Source: DATARH01 sp036264235
GTDB lineage: Bacteria; Pseudomonadota; Alphaproteobacteria; ATCC43930; CGMCC-115725
Assembly (NCBI GenBank): GCA_036264235.1
Contig: DATARH010000202.1
Coordinates: 1-5,474 of the forward strand
DNA length: 5,474 nt
Direction of reading: 5' to 3'
In this document: piece by piece, positions 1-5,162 of the stretch
Layout of the letters: every line of letters starts with the position of its first letter
Numbering within the stretch: the stretch's first letter is position 1
Position numbers and translations under genes: made by a program
Notes under the pieces: model-generated
What the model saw: the letters and a program-made list of their open reading frames with translations, nothing else
What the model was told of the DNA's origin: nothing
The model's database searches: none

Positions 1-98
1 AGGTCATGGCCGTGGCCGGCGAATTCGCGCGCCAGCGCAGCGCCGATGCCGGAGGAGGCGCCGGTCACCAGCGCGACGGGGCGGGGGCTGCTGTTCAT
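1..98 (-). CDS. Short-chain dehydrogenase/reductase (SDR), N-terminal fragment
   Basis: This is the first 32 codons of a minus-strand gene that continues beyond the left edge. The protein begins MNSSPRPVALVTGASSGIG. After a short lead it shows a beta strand (VALVTG) and the glycine-rich cofactor loop TGASSGIG at residues 12-19, followed by the helix AALAREFAGHGHD. This TGxxxGxG pattern is the NAD(P)-binding start of classical SDR oxidoreductases, which are usually about 250 residues of Rossmann fold. The start ATG is supported by an AGGA seven bases upstream. The catalytic Ser-Tyr-Lys residues lie outside the window, so activity and substrate cannot be judged. It is divergent from the DUF3617-type gene, with about 100 bp between the two starts. 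Confidence 0.9.
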   Translation of the reverse strand, partial: MNSSPRPVALVTGASSGIGAALAREFAGHGHD

Positions 99-198
99 GC
101 GGCTATCCTGTCCATGCCTGTCCCAGTGTCGCGCCTGCGGCCGGGTTGCGCTATGAGTTCGCTCACCTGCCCATGCTAGGCCATAACCGGGAATTCAC
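99..198. other. Divergent intergenic region, SDR gene / DUF3617-type gene
   Basis: These 100 bases separate two divergent starts and must carry or lie near the promoters of both genes. No convincing -35/-10 pair was found by eye on either strand. The plus-strand gene is preceded by a weak GGGA about nine bases before its ATG, and the minus-strand gene by AGGA. No clear dyad operator was seen. Confidence 0.4.
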
Positions 199-750
199 AT
201 GAAGTTTACCGATCGCCTGCTGCTCGGAATCGCCGTTGCTGCCTTCGCCGGCGGAGCTGCCTTAGCCGCCGATGACGCGTTGAAGCCAGGACGGTGGGAG
301 TTCGTGACTGAGATTCATGGACCGAAGGCGCCGGCGATACCACCCGGGGCAAAACTGCCGCCCGGCGTGCAGATGCGCCCCGATGGCAGCATGAGCGTCA
401 CCCGGACGGTCTGCGTCTCGGCGCAAAACCCGGTTCCGGTTGGGCCGCCGCCGACGCCGCCACAGGGGCAGGGCCAACCCAACTGCAAGCTCGATAAGAT
501 GGAACGGAGCGGCGGCGACGCGCATTGGGCGATGACCTGCAACGGGCCCCAGGGCGCCTCTCATGCCGAGGGCGAAGCGCATTACCGGGGCGACACAATG
601 CAGGCGAGTACGCAAAGCCACTTCACGGCGCCGAACCAGCCGGCGGCCGACATGACTGAGCGTACCAGCGGCCGCTACCTCGGGACGTGCACCGGCAACG
701 AGACACGGCCGGGACCGGCCCAACCGTCGCGCCAGGCGCCGCGTTCTTGA
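199..750 (+). CDS. Exported DUF3617-type protein
   Basis: The 183-residue protein has a typical Sec signal peptide: basic start (MKFTDR), hydrophobic core to about residue 20, and an A-L-A site predicting cleavage after Ala23. The mature part opens with LKPGRWEF, like the LKPGxWE start of DUF3617 proteins. It keeps four cysteines (72, 96, 114, 164), the middle W-x-x-x-C element (HWAMTC), a GEAHYRGDTMQ segment and the terminal SGRYLGTC; disulfides Cys72-Cys96 and Cys114-Cys164 are plausible but inferred. Two proline-rich stretches (residues about 44-62 and 78-95) flank the first cysteine. The family is periplasmic, common in proteobacteria and of unknown biochemical role. The gene appears monocistronic. 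Assignment to the family is from pattern recognition, so a distant relative is possible. Confidence 0.82.
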   Translation: MKFTDRLLLGIAVAAFAGGAALAADDALKPGRWEFVTEIHGPKAPAIPPGAKLPPGVQMRPDGSMSVTRTVCVSAQNPVPVGPPPTPPQGQGQPNCKLDKMERSGGDAHWAMTCNGPQGASHAEGEAHYRGDTMQASTQSHFTAPNQPAADMTERTSGRYLGTCTGNETRPGPAQPSRQAPRS

Positions 751-867
751 CTGGAATTGCCGCAGTTTCGCCCCTAAGCTGAACCGATCGGCACAAGGCT
801 TGCGGGCAAACGCGGGCGGCACGGCCCCGCGCGAGATCGTCGCGCGGGCGATTTGGAGGAGCGACGG
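751..867. other. Intergenic leader before the monooxygenase gene
   Basis: This 117-bp gap sits between two same-strand genes. It contains the strong hairpin at 826-848 and the GGAGGA ribosome binding site at 855-860. No rho-independent terminator with a T-run was found after the DUF3617-type gene, and no confident promoter hexamers were seen. Confidence 0.4.
826..848 (+). promoter_or_regulatory. Perfect 9-bp inverted repeat upstream of the monooxygenase ribosome binding site
   Basis: CCCGCGCGA (826-834) is exactly complementary in reverse to TCGCGCGGG (840-848), with a 5-nt spacer gatcg. In RNA it would form a very stable GC hairpin ending six bases before the Shine-Dalgarno GGAGGA. It could be an operator dyad, an mRNA 5' stabiliser, or the stem of a terminator for the upstream gene. 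There is no T-run after it, so simple intrinsic termination is less likely. The repeat is seen directly; the function is inferred. Confidence 0.5.
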
Positions 868-1923
868 ATGGCGTTCGAGTTCGGCATGTTCCACGAGTTC
901 CAGCGTACCGCCGGCATGACCGAGGAAGAGGCCTTTAGGGTCTCCTTCGAGCAGGTCGACGCGGCCGAGCGCTGGGGCCTCGACGCGATGTGGCTGGCCG
1001 AAATCCATGTCGCCCCGGAGCGCTCGGTGTGTTCGGCGCCGCTGACCCTCGCCAGCGCGATCGCCGCCCGCACCAAGCGGATGAAGATCGGGACCGGCGT
1101 CCAGGTGCTGCCGCTGTGCCATCCGCTGCGGCTTGCCGAGGAGGCGGCGACGGTCGACCAGATCAGCCATGGCCGGTTGATCTTCGGCGTCGGGCGCAGC
1201 GGCTTCCCGCGCACCTACGTGGCCTATGGCGTGCCCTATGGCGAGAGCCGCGAGCGCTTCGCCGAGACGCTGGAAATCCTGAAACAGGCCTGGACCGAGG
1301 ATTCGTTCTCCTACAAGGGCAAGTACTACAGCTTCGAGAACGTCAAGATGACGCCGAAGCCCTATCAGAAGCCCTGGCCGGAAATCCGGATCGCGGCCAA
1401 CAGCGCCGACACGTTCCCGGCAATCGCCAAGCTCGGCCATCCGGTGTTCGTCGCGGTGCGGCTCGGCACCCTGGAAGAGCTGGAACCGAATATCACCGCC
1501 TATCGCAAGGCCTGGAAGGAGGCCGGACACCCCGGCGAGGGCCAGGTGTTCCTGCGCGCCCCGGTCTATGTCGCCGAAACCGACAAGGCGGCGCGCGAGG
1601 AGCCGGAAGAGAGCATCATGTATTTCTACCGCTACCTCGGCGAGCGGCTCGTCGACTCGGCGACCCGCTCCGGCGTCCGTGCCGTCGAGGATCGCGCCGC
1701 CCGCGGCGACCGGCTGCAGACGATCACCTACGACGATGCGCTGCGCGAGAAGCTGATCGTCGGCTCGCCCGAGGGGGTCGCCGACCGGCTGATGGGGCTG
1801 CGCGAGACACTCGGCCTCGACGGCATTTTGTGCGAGATGAATTGCGGCACGAAGATCCCGCACCCGCGGGTCATGAAATCGCTGCAGCTCTTGTGCGAAA
1901 AGGTGATGCCGCGCTTCCAGTAA
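868..1923 (+). CDS. LLM-class flavin-dependent oxidoreductase (luciferase-like monooxygenase)
   Basis: The 351-residue protein is a full-length bacterial-luciferase-like TIM-barrel enzyme. Members use reduced FMN or F420, usually from a partner reductase, to oxygenate or oxidise organic substrates in the cytoplasm. Visible landmarks are the first strand FEFGMFHEF (3-11), RWGLDAMWLAEIH (35-47) with the Glu-x-His common in the family, KIGTGVQVLPLCHPLRLAEEAATVDQISHGR (73-103), the phosphate-loop-like FGVGRSGFP (106-114), and the C-terminal GSPEGVADRL (299-308). The start is the ATG placed seven bases after GGAGGA; a TTG five codons earlier overlaps that ribosome binding site and is unlikely. No flavin reductase gene is adjacent. 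Ssu-type alkanesulfonate monooxygenases belong to the same superfamily, and an Ssu/Tau-type importer lies nearby, but in opposite orientation and without diagnostic SsuD features that I can point to. The substrate is unknown. Confidence 0.93.
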   Translation: MAFEFGMFHEFQRTAGMTEEEAFRVSFEQVDAAERWGLDAMWLAEIHVAPERSVCSAPLTLASAIAARTKRMKIGTGVQVLPLCHPLRLAEEAATVDQISHGRLIFGVGRSGFPRTYVAYGVPYGESRERFAETLEILKQAWTEDSFSYKGKYYSFENVKMTPKPYQKPWPEIRIAANSADTFPAIAKLGHPVFVAVRLGTLEELEPNITAYRKAWKEAGHPGEGQVFLRAPVYVAETDKAAREEPEESIMYFYRYLGERLVDSATRSGVRAVEDRAARGDRLQTITYDDALREKLIVGSPEGVADRLMGLRETLGLDGILCEMNCGTKIPHPRVMKSLQLLCEKVMPRFQ

Positions 1924-2043
1924 TTTGCCGCGCATTCGAGGTAATACCGAATAGATCGGAGTAGAAGCGGCCGCGCGAATAACTGTTGATTAAGGCCTCT
2001 CAGGGCAAACTGCCCGCACGGATTTGCCGGAGGCCTCTTGATC
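1924..2043. other. Intergenic region with leader of the small exported protein
   Basis: This 120-bp gap follows the monooxygenase stop. It is locally more AT-rich than its surroundings near 1940-1995. It contains an imperfect dyad (1934-1952), a NotI-like GCGGCCGC palindrome and the structured leader at 1993-2036. No intrinsic terminator with a T-run was found after the monooxygenase gene, so read-through into the small gene is possible. Confidence 0.4.
1993..2036 (+). promoter_or_regulatory. Structured leader that can pair the Shine-Dalgarno sequence
   Basis: AGGCCTC (1993-1999) pairs with GAGGCCT (2030-2036), and GGCAAA (2004-2009) pairs with TTTGCC (2023-2028). Together they form one two-part stem with a small asymmetric internal loop and a 13-nt apical loop. 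The outer strand includes four of the five bases of the GGAGG ribosome binding site (2029-2033) of the following gene. A competing hairpin, GGGCA (2003-2007) with TGCCC (2011-2015), uses the same bases as the inner stem. The complementarity is seen directly. A switch controlling translation is inference, and no known riboswitch class was recognised. Confidence 0.45.
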
Positions 2044-2247
2044 ATGAAGCTGCGCGTATCGGCCATCGCTGCGATGCTGATCGGCGCGGCTCCCGTGGTT
2101 GCCGGCTATCTCAGCGTCGTCAGCGCCGACCCGGCCACCTCCTGCGTCTATGCAACGAACAAGGCCGCCCATCAGGTGCCGCGTGCCTGCACCGAGCAGG
2201 CTGCCGCGCTCCGCACCGCGACACCACCGGCCCACGCAGCGAACTAG
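2044..2247 (+). CDS. Small exported two-cysteine protein, unknown function
   Basis: This is a 67-residue reading frame. The ATG lies ten bases after GGAGG; a TTG two codons earlier is only four bases from it, so the ATG is preferred. The N-terminus is a signal peptide: MKLR, a hydrophobic stretch to about residue 26, and V-S-A giving probable cleavage after Ala28. The mature peptide would be only about 39 residues, with Cys34 and Cys49 that could form one disulfide, and an Ala/Pro-rich tail. It belongs to no family I recognise. An uncleaved signal anchor is the alternative. Its stop codon shares the tetranucleotide CTAG with the stop of the convergent permease gene. The combination of signal peptide, ribosome binding site and codon bias supports a real gene. 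Confidence 0.68.
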   Translation: MKLRVSAIAAMLIGAAPVVAGYLSVVSADPATSCVYATNKAAHQVPRACTEQAAALRTATPPAHAAN

Positions 2248-3011
2248 CCGCGCGCCTTCCACGGCAGGAGCCAGCGCTCTAGCTCGTCGAGCGCCCAGGT
2301 GAAGGCGAAGCCGAGCACCGCGATCACGATGAGCCCGACAAACATCGTGTCGACACTCATCAGCTGCCACGCATTCCAGATCATGTAGCCGATGCCGCTC
2401 TGCGCCCCGATCATCTCGGCAATCGCGATCAGAATGAGGCCGAGCCCGACCCCGAGCTTGACCCCGGCCATGATCAGCGGTGCCGCGCCGGGCAGCGCGA
2501 TCGTGCGGAAGGTCTGCCACCCGCCGGCGCCGAAATTCCTGCCGACATCGAGATGGATGCGGTCGATTTCGAGGACACCCGCCACCGTGTTGATCAGCAC
2601 CGGATAGAACACGCCGAGCGCGACCATCGCGATCTTCGAGGCTTCGCCAAGCCCAAACACAAGGAGGATCAGCGGCAGGATCGCGCTTTTCGGGATCGGG
2701 TAGGTGGCGGCGACCAGCGGCTCGACCAGCGCCCGTACCGGGCGGTACAGGCCCATCGCGAGGCCGAGCAGCAGCGCCGGGACGCCCCCGATGACGAACC
2801 CGAACAAGAGGCGCGTCAGGCTAGCCGCGAGGTTGTCCCACAGCTCACCGGAGCCGGCGAGGTGAACGAAAGTGCCGGCGATCGTCGAGGGCGCCGGGAA
2901 AAAGCGGGCATCGATCCAGCCGAAATCGGACCCAGCCTCCCACAACAGCAGCAGCAGGACCGGGGAGGCGAGGCCGATCAGCCGGTCGCGGTTTTCCAGC
3001 GACAGCCTCAT
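2244..3011 (-). CDS. ABC transporter permease, nitrate/sulfonate/taurine type
   Basis: The 255-residue inner-membrane permease is of the BPD_transp_1 superfamily and of normal length for SsuC/TauC-like proteins. Hydrophobic segments are visible at about residues 11-26, 67-88, 98-120, 125-147, 180-202 and 222-241. The EAA cytoplasmic loop that docks the ATPase is clear as DVGRNFGAGGWQTFRTIALPGAAP (residues 155-178). The sequence ARFFPAPSTI near the N-terminus is typical of the family. The start ATG is seven bases after a strong GGAGG, and overlaps the upstream ATPase stop as ATGA, which implies translational coupling; an upstream in-frame extension lies inside the ATPase gene and is rejected. 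Two copies would form the channel for the ligand delivered by the binding protein. The ligand is not identifiable. Confidence 0.95.
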   Translation of the reverse strand: MRLSLENRDRLIGLASPVLLLLLWEAGSDFGWIDARFFPAPSTIAGTFVHLAGSGELWDNLAASLTRLLFGFVIGGVPALLLGLAMGLYRPVRALVEPLVAATYPIPKSAILPLILLVFGLGEASKIAMVALGVFYPVLINTVAGVLEIDRIHLDVGRNFGAGGWQTFRTIALPGAAPLIMAGVKLGVGLGLILIAIAEMIGAQSGIGYMIWNAWQLMSVDTMFVGLIVIAVLGFAFTWALDELERWLLPWKARG

Positions 3012-3826
3012 TCGCGAGCCTCCGCCTCCTGCCGCCGGGCGCGGGCGACCTCGTCGCGCAGTTCGCCCCATATCCGGAAGACCAACGCGCCATAGGCCGG
3101 GTCGCGGCGCAATTCGAGCACGTCGCGCGGCCGCGGAAACGGCACCTCGACGATCGTTTTGATGCGGCCCGGTTGCGCCGTCATCACGACGATGCGGTCG
3201 CCGAGGGTCACCGCCTCGTCGACGCTGTGGGTGATGAACACGACGGTCTTCTTGTCCTCGTCCCAGATGCGCAGCAATTCGTCCTGCAGCAGCGTCCGGT
3301 TCTGCTCGTCGAGTGCCGAGAACGGCTCGTCCATCAGCAGCACTTCCGGGTCGGTGGCAAAGGCGCGGGCGATCGCGACGCGCTGCTTCATGCCGCCCGA
3401 CAGCTGGTGCGGATAGCGGTCGGCGAAGGGCAGGAGACCGGTGCGGTCGAGGTAATGCGTCACCACGTCATTCACCTGCGCGCGTGGCGCACGCCGCATG
3501 TGCAGGCCATAAGCGGCGTTGTTCCACACCGTCATCCACGGGAAGATCGAGTCGCCCTGGAACACCATCGCATTGACCGGCTTCGACGGGTCATCGGCGG
3601 CGATCGCGGCGCGGCCGGCGCTGGCCGTTTCCAGACCCGCAAGGATGCGTAGCAGCGTGGTCTTGCCGCAGCCAGAGGGGCCGACGATCGTGCAGAAATT
3701 GCCGCGCGCGATGTCGAGCGAGATGCCGTCGAGCGCGGTGAACATTCCGCTGCGGGTCGGGAATGTCTTGTAGAGCCCGGCGATCTCGATCTTCGCCACG
3801 GGCACCTCAAGTTCGGGCAGGGCCAT
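3008..3826 (-). CDS. ABC transporter ATP-binding protein, nitrate/sulfonate/taurine type
   Basis: The 272-residue cytoplasmic ATPase would power the importer. All nucleotide-binding elements are intact: Walker A GPSGCGKTT (49-57), Q-loop Gln90 in VFQGDSIFPWMTV, signature LSGGMKQR (142-149), Walker B LLMDEP (163-168), D-loop SALD (170-173) and switch His200 in FITHSVDEA. QGDSIFPWMTVWNN closely matches the SsuB/TauB/NrtD branch. The C-terminal RRQEAEARE tail is charged. The ATG start lacks an obvious Shine-Dalgarno; a GTG at 3799-3797 (residue 10), five bases after GAGG, is a credible alternative giving a more typical N-terminus. The gene ends in an ATGA overlap with the permease. It is separated from the binding-protein gene by 182 bp holding paired palindromic repeats. 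Confidence 0.95.
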   Translation of the reverse strand: MALPELEVPVAKIEIAGLYKTFPTRSGMFTALDGISLDIARGNFCTIVGPSGCGKTTLLRILAGLETASAGRAAIAADDPSKPVNAMVFQGDSIFPWMTVWNNAAYGLHMRRAPRAQVNDVVTHYLDRTGLLPFADRYPHQLSGGMKQRVAIARAFATDPEVLLMDEPFSALDEQNRTLLQDELLRIWDEDKKTVVFITHSVDEAVTLGDRIVVMTAQPGRIKTIVEVPFPRPRDVLELRRDPAYGALVFRIWGELRDEVARARRQEAEARE

Positions 3827-3865
3827 ACTACAGACCGGAACGAGGCTGGCGCCGCATCGGCAACC

Positions 3866-3918
3866 TGCGTCCTTCGAGACGCGCCCCAGCTGCCGCCGGG
3901 CCGCTCCTCAGGATGAGG
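3866..3918 (-). repeat. REP-like palindromic element, left copy
   Basis: Read on the minus strand, this 53-nt unit begins CCTCATCCTGAGGAGC and ends GCGTCTCGAAGGACGCA, with a 20-nt variable centre. The ends are identical to those of the right copy in opposite orientation. The family resemblance to dispersed extragenic palindromes of Bradyrhizobium-like genomes is from memory and would need a genome-wide search. Confidence 0.75.
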
Positions 3919-3946
3919 TGCGCTTTTGATGGCATTAAAAGAACGG

Positions 3947-3991
3947 CCTCATCCTGAGGAGCCCGCGATAGCGGGCGTCTCGAAGGACGCA
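3947..3991 (+). repeat. REP-like palindromic element, right copy
   Basis: This 45-nt unit begins CCTCATCCTGAGGAGC and ends GCGTCTCGAAGGACGCA. Its centre is a perfect 6-bp hairpin, GCCCGC-gata-GCGGGC (3961-3976), extended by further imperfect pairing of GAGG with TCTC and TCCT with AGGA, so each unit folds on its own. Its outer end lies 17 bp from the stop of the substrate-binding protein gene. Together with the left copy it makes a long inverted repeat: 17-bp outer arms (3866-3882 / 3975-3991) and 16-bp inner arms (3903-3918 / 3947-3962), all perfect. Confidence 0.78.
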
Positions 3992-4008
3992 CAATGCTGT
4001 TCCAGGTG

Positions 4009-5049
4009 TCATGCCGGCTTGTACGGGCCGACGGTCTTCAGCGCCGCCTCGACCCATGAATCGTCGAGCACGTCGTCGACCCCGACCTTGCCCTCGACGA
4101 ATTTCTGCTCGCGCCAGAAATCGAGATCGGTCTGCAGGCTCGGCTTATACACATGGCCGTCCGGGTCGCACCCGTTCGGCGTGACCTTCTGGTACAGCGA
4201 TTTGTCCTTATAGCGGGTCTTCTGCACCAGGATATCGATCAGCTCGTCCGCGTTCGGGCCGCCGAAATGACCGTCCTTGATCGCCCCATTGTAGAACCGC
4301 GCGCCTTTCAGATAGGCGAGCATGAAGCGGTGGGCGACCTCCGTCCGCTTCTTCATGAACTGGTCGCCGTAGAGCACCACCGCGACGGTCTGCCGTGGAT
4401 AGAACGAGTCGGTCGGCACCCGGAAGCCGAAGCCCTTTTCGATGCTGAAGGTGGCGAACGGCTCGGGCAGGATCGCGGCGTCGATCGCACCCTTTTCCAG
4501 CCCGGTGACCATCTCCGGGAACGGCAGCAGCGGATGGCTGGCATCCTCGTAAGTGAGGCCGGCCTTTTTCAGCGCCTGATAAACCGTCGCGCCGGTCGAG
4601 CCGCCTTTGCCCGGCTCGGCAATGCGCATTCCCTTCAAATCCTGCAGCGTCTTGTACTTGCCGGAATCGACCAGCTCCTTGCGGATCACCAGCGGGACAT
4701 AGGAGTAGCCCGGCAGGTTCGAGCCCTTGTCGGCGACGATCTTGAGGCCGATGCCGCGGGCGTCGGCGTTGTAGAGCCCGGCCGAGGTTGCGGCGGCGGC
4801 GATGTCGATCTGCCCGGTGCCGAGCGGTGCGATCATCTGCGGCCCGGTCTGCAGGTCGATCATTGTCAACCGGACGCCGTGCTCCTTGGCGTAGCCCTTG
4901 ACGTCGGCGATGAAGAACGGCGCGTCGCTGATCACCAGCGGGCTGCCGATCTTGACCTCGTCGGGATCGGCGGCGCGGACATGCGGCGCCACTCCCGCGA
5001 GGAAGGCGCTGCCAAAGCCGAGTTTAAGTGCCGCGCGCCGGGTCAGCAT
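4009..5049 (-). CDS. ABC transporter substrate-binding protein, NMT1/SsuA/TauA-like, with Tat-like signal
   Basis: The 346-residue periplasmic protein captures the ligand for the downstream ATPase and permease. The N-terminus MLTRRAALKLGFGSAFLAG has a twin-arginine pattern (T-R-R-A-A-L-K) ahead of a hydrophobic core, with likely cleavage after Ala26 (V-R-A). The mature protein shows the NMT1-like two-lobe pattern: KIGSPLVISDAPFFIADVKGYAKEHG near the start, GPQMIAPLGTGQIDIAAAATSAGLYN, LKGMRIAEPGKGGSTG, and AILPEPFATFSIEKG. The start ATG lies eight bases after GGAG; a TTG six codons upstream contains that ribosome binding site and is disfavoured. The gene is first in the transport operon and divergent from an FAD oxidase-like gene. 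Relatives bind nitrate, sulfonates, taurine, thiamin pyrimidine precursors or aromatic compounds, so the ligand is open. Confidence 0.93.
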   Translation of the reverse strand: MLTRRAALKLGFGSAFLAGVAPHVRAADPDEVKIGSPLVISDAPFFIADVKGYAKEHGVRLTMIDLQTGPQMIAPLGTGQIDIAAAATSAGLYNADARGIGLKIVADKGSNLPGYSYVPLVIRKELVDSGKYKTLQDLKGMRIAEPGKGGSTGATVYQALKKAGLTYEDASHPLLPFPEMVTGLEKGAIDAAILPEPFATFSIEKGFGFRVPTDSFYPRQTVAVVLYGDQFMKKRTEVAHRFMLAYLKGARFYNGAIKDGHFGGPNADELIDILVQKTRYKDKSLYQKVTPNGCDPDGHVYKPSLQTDLDFWREQKFVEGKVGVDDVLDDSWVEAALKTVGPYKPA

Positions 5050-5162
5050 CGGGGATACTCCACGCAAAGGGGCGGCGATATTGGCAAAACGGGCTCGCGC
5101 TTGAAAGGGACCGGGCCTAAAACGAGCCGCTGCAACCGCCGTACCACCGGAACGCCAACCAC
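5050..5162. promoter_or_regulatory. Divergent promoter region, importer operon / FAD oxidoreductase
   Basis: The 113 bp between the two divergent starts should carry both promoters. GGCTCG (5092-5097) and CGAGCC (5123-5128) form an inverted repeat. AAAACG occurs twice as a direct repeat (5086-5091 and 5119-5124), exactly 33 bp apart or about three helical turns, consistent with a regulator binding site. TTGAAA at 5101-5106 resembles a -35 box, but no well-spaced -10 follows. The GGAG ribosome binding site of the binding-protein gene is at 5058-5061 on the minus strand. Confidence 0.4.

Larger units (their letters stand above)
3827..4008. other. Intra-operon gap between binding-protein and ATPase genes
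   Basis: The 182-bp spacer lies inside an otherwise compact leftward transport operon. Most of it (3866-3991) is a pair of facing palindromic repeats. The remaining 39 bases before the ATPase start show no clear promoter or ribosome binding site by eye. Confidence 0.6.

Noticed and set aside
95..115. Six-codon upstream frame (MDRIAA) ending in an ATGA overlap with the SDR start
   Set aside because: It has no adequate ribosome binding site, and such a short frame arises easily by chance.
826..848. Hairpin read as a rho-independent terminator of the DUF3617-type gene
   Set aside because: The right arm is followed by cgatttggagg, with no T-run, and it lies about 75 bases beyond the stop codon.
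262..1935. 557-codon open frame on the minus strand opposite the DUF3617-type and monooxygenase genes
   Set aside because: It is antisense to two well-supported genes, and its Arg/His/Leu-rich translation has no domain I recognise. Long shadow frames are expected in high-GC DNA.
990..1964. 324-codon plus-strand frame overlapping the monooxygenase in another frame
   Set aside because: The translation is Arg/Pro/Gly-rich, typical of a shifted frame of high-GC coding DNA, and the monooxygenase frame is unambiguous.
3866..3991. Inverted repeat read as terminal repeats of an insertion sequence or MITE
   Set aside because: No transposase is present, no target-site duplication was seen next to the outer ends, and each half folds alone with identical ends. 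Two facing REP-like elements explain it better, though a MITE origin is not excluded.
3926..4213. 95-codon plus-strand frame covering the palindromic repeat and the end of the binding-protein gene
   Set aside because: It runs through a repeat element and then antisense to a real gene, with no protein similarity recognised.
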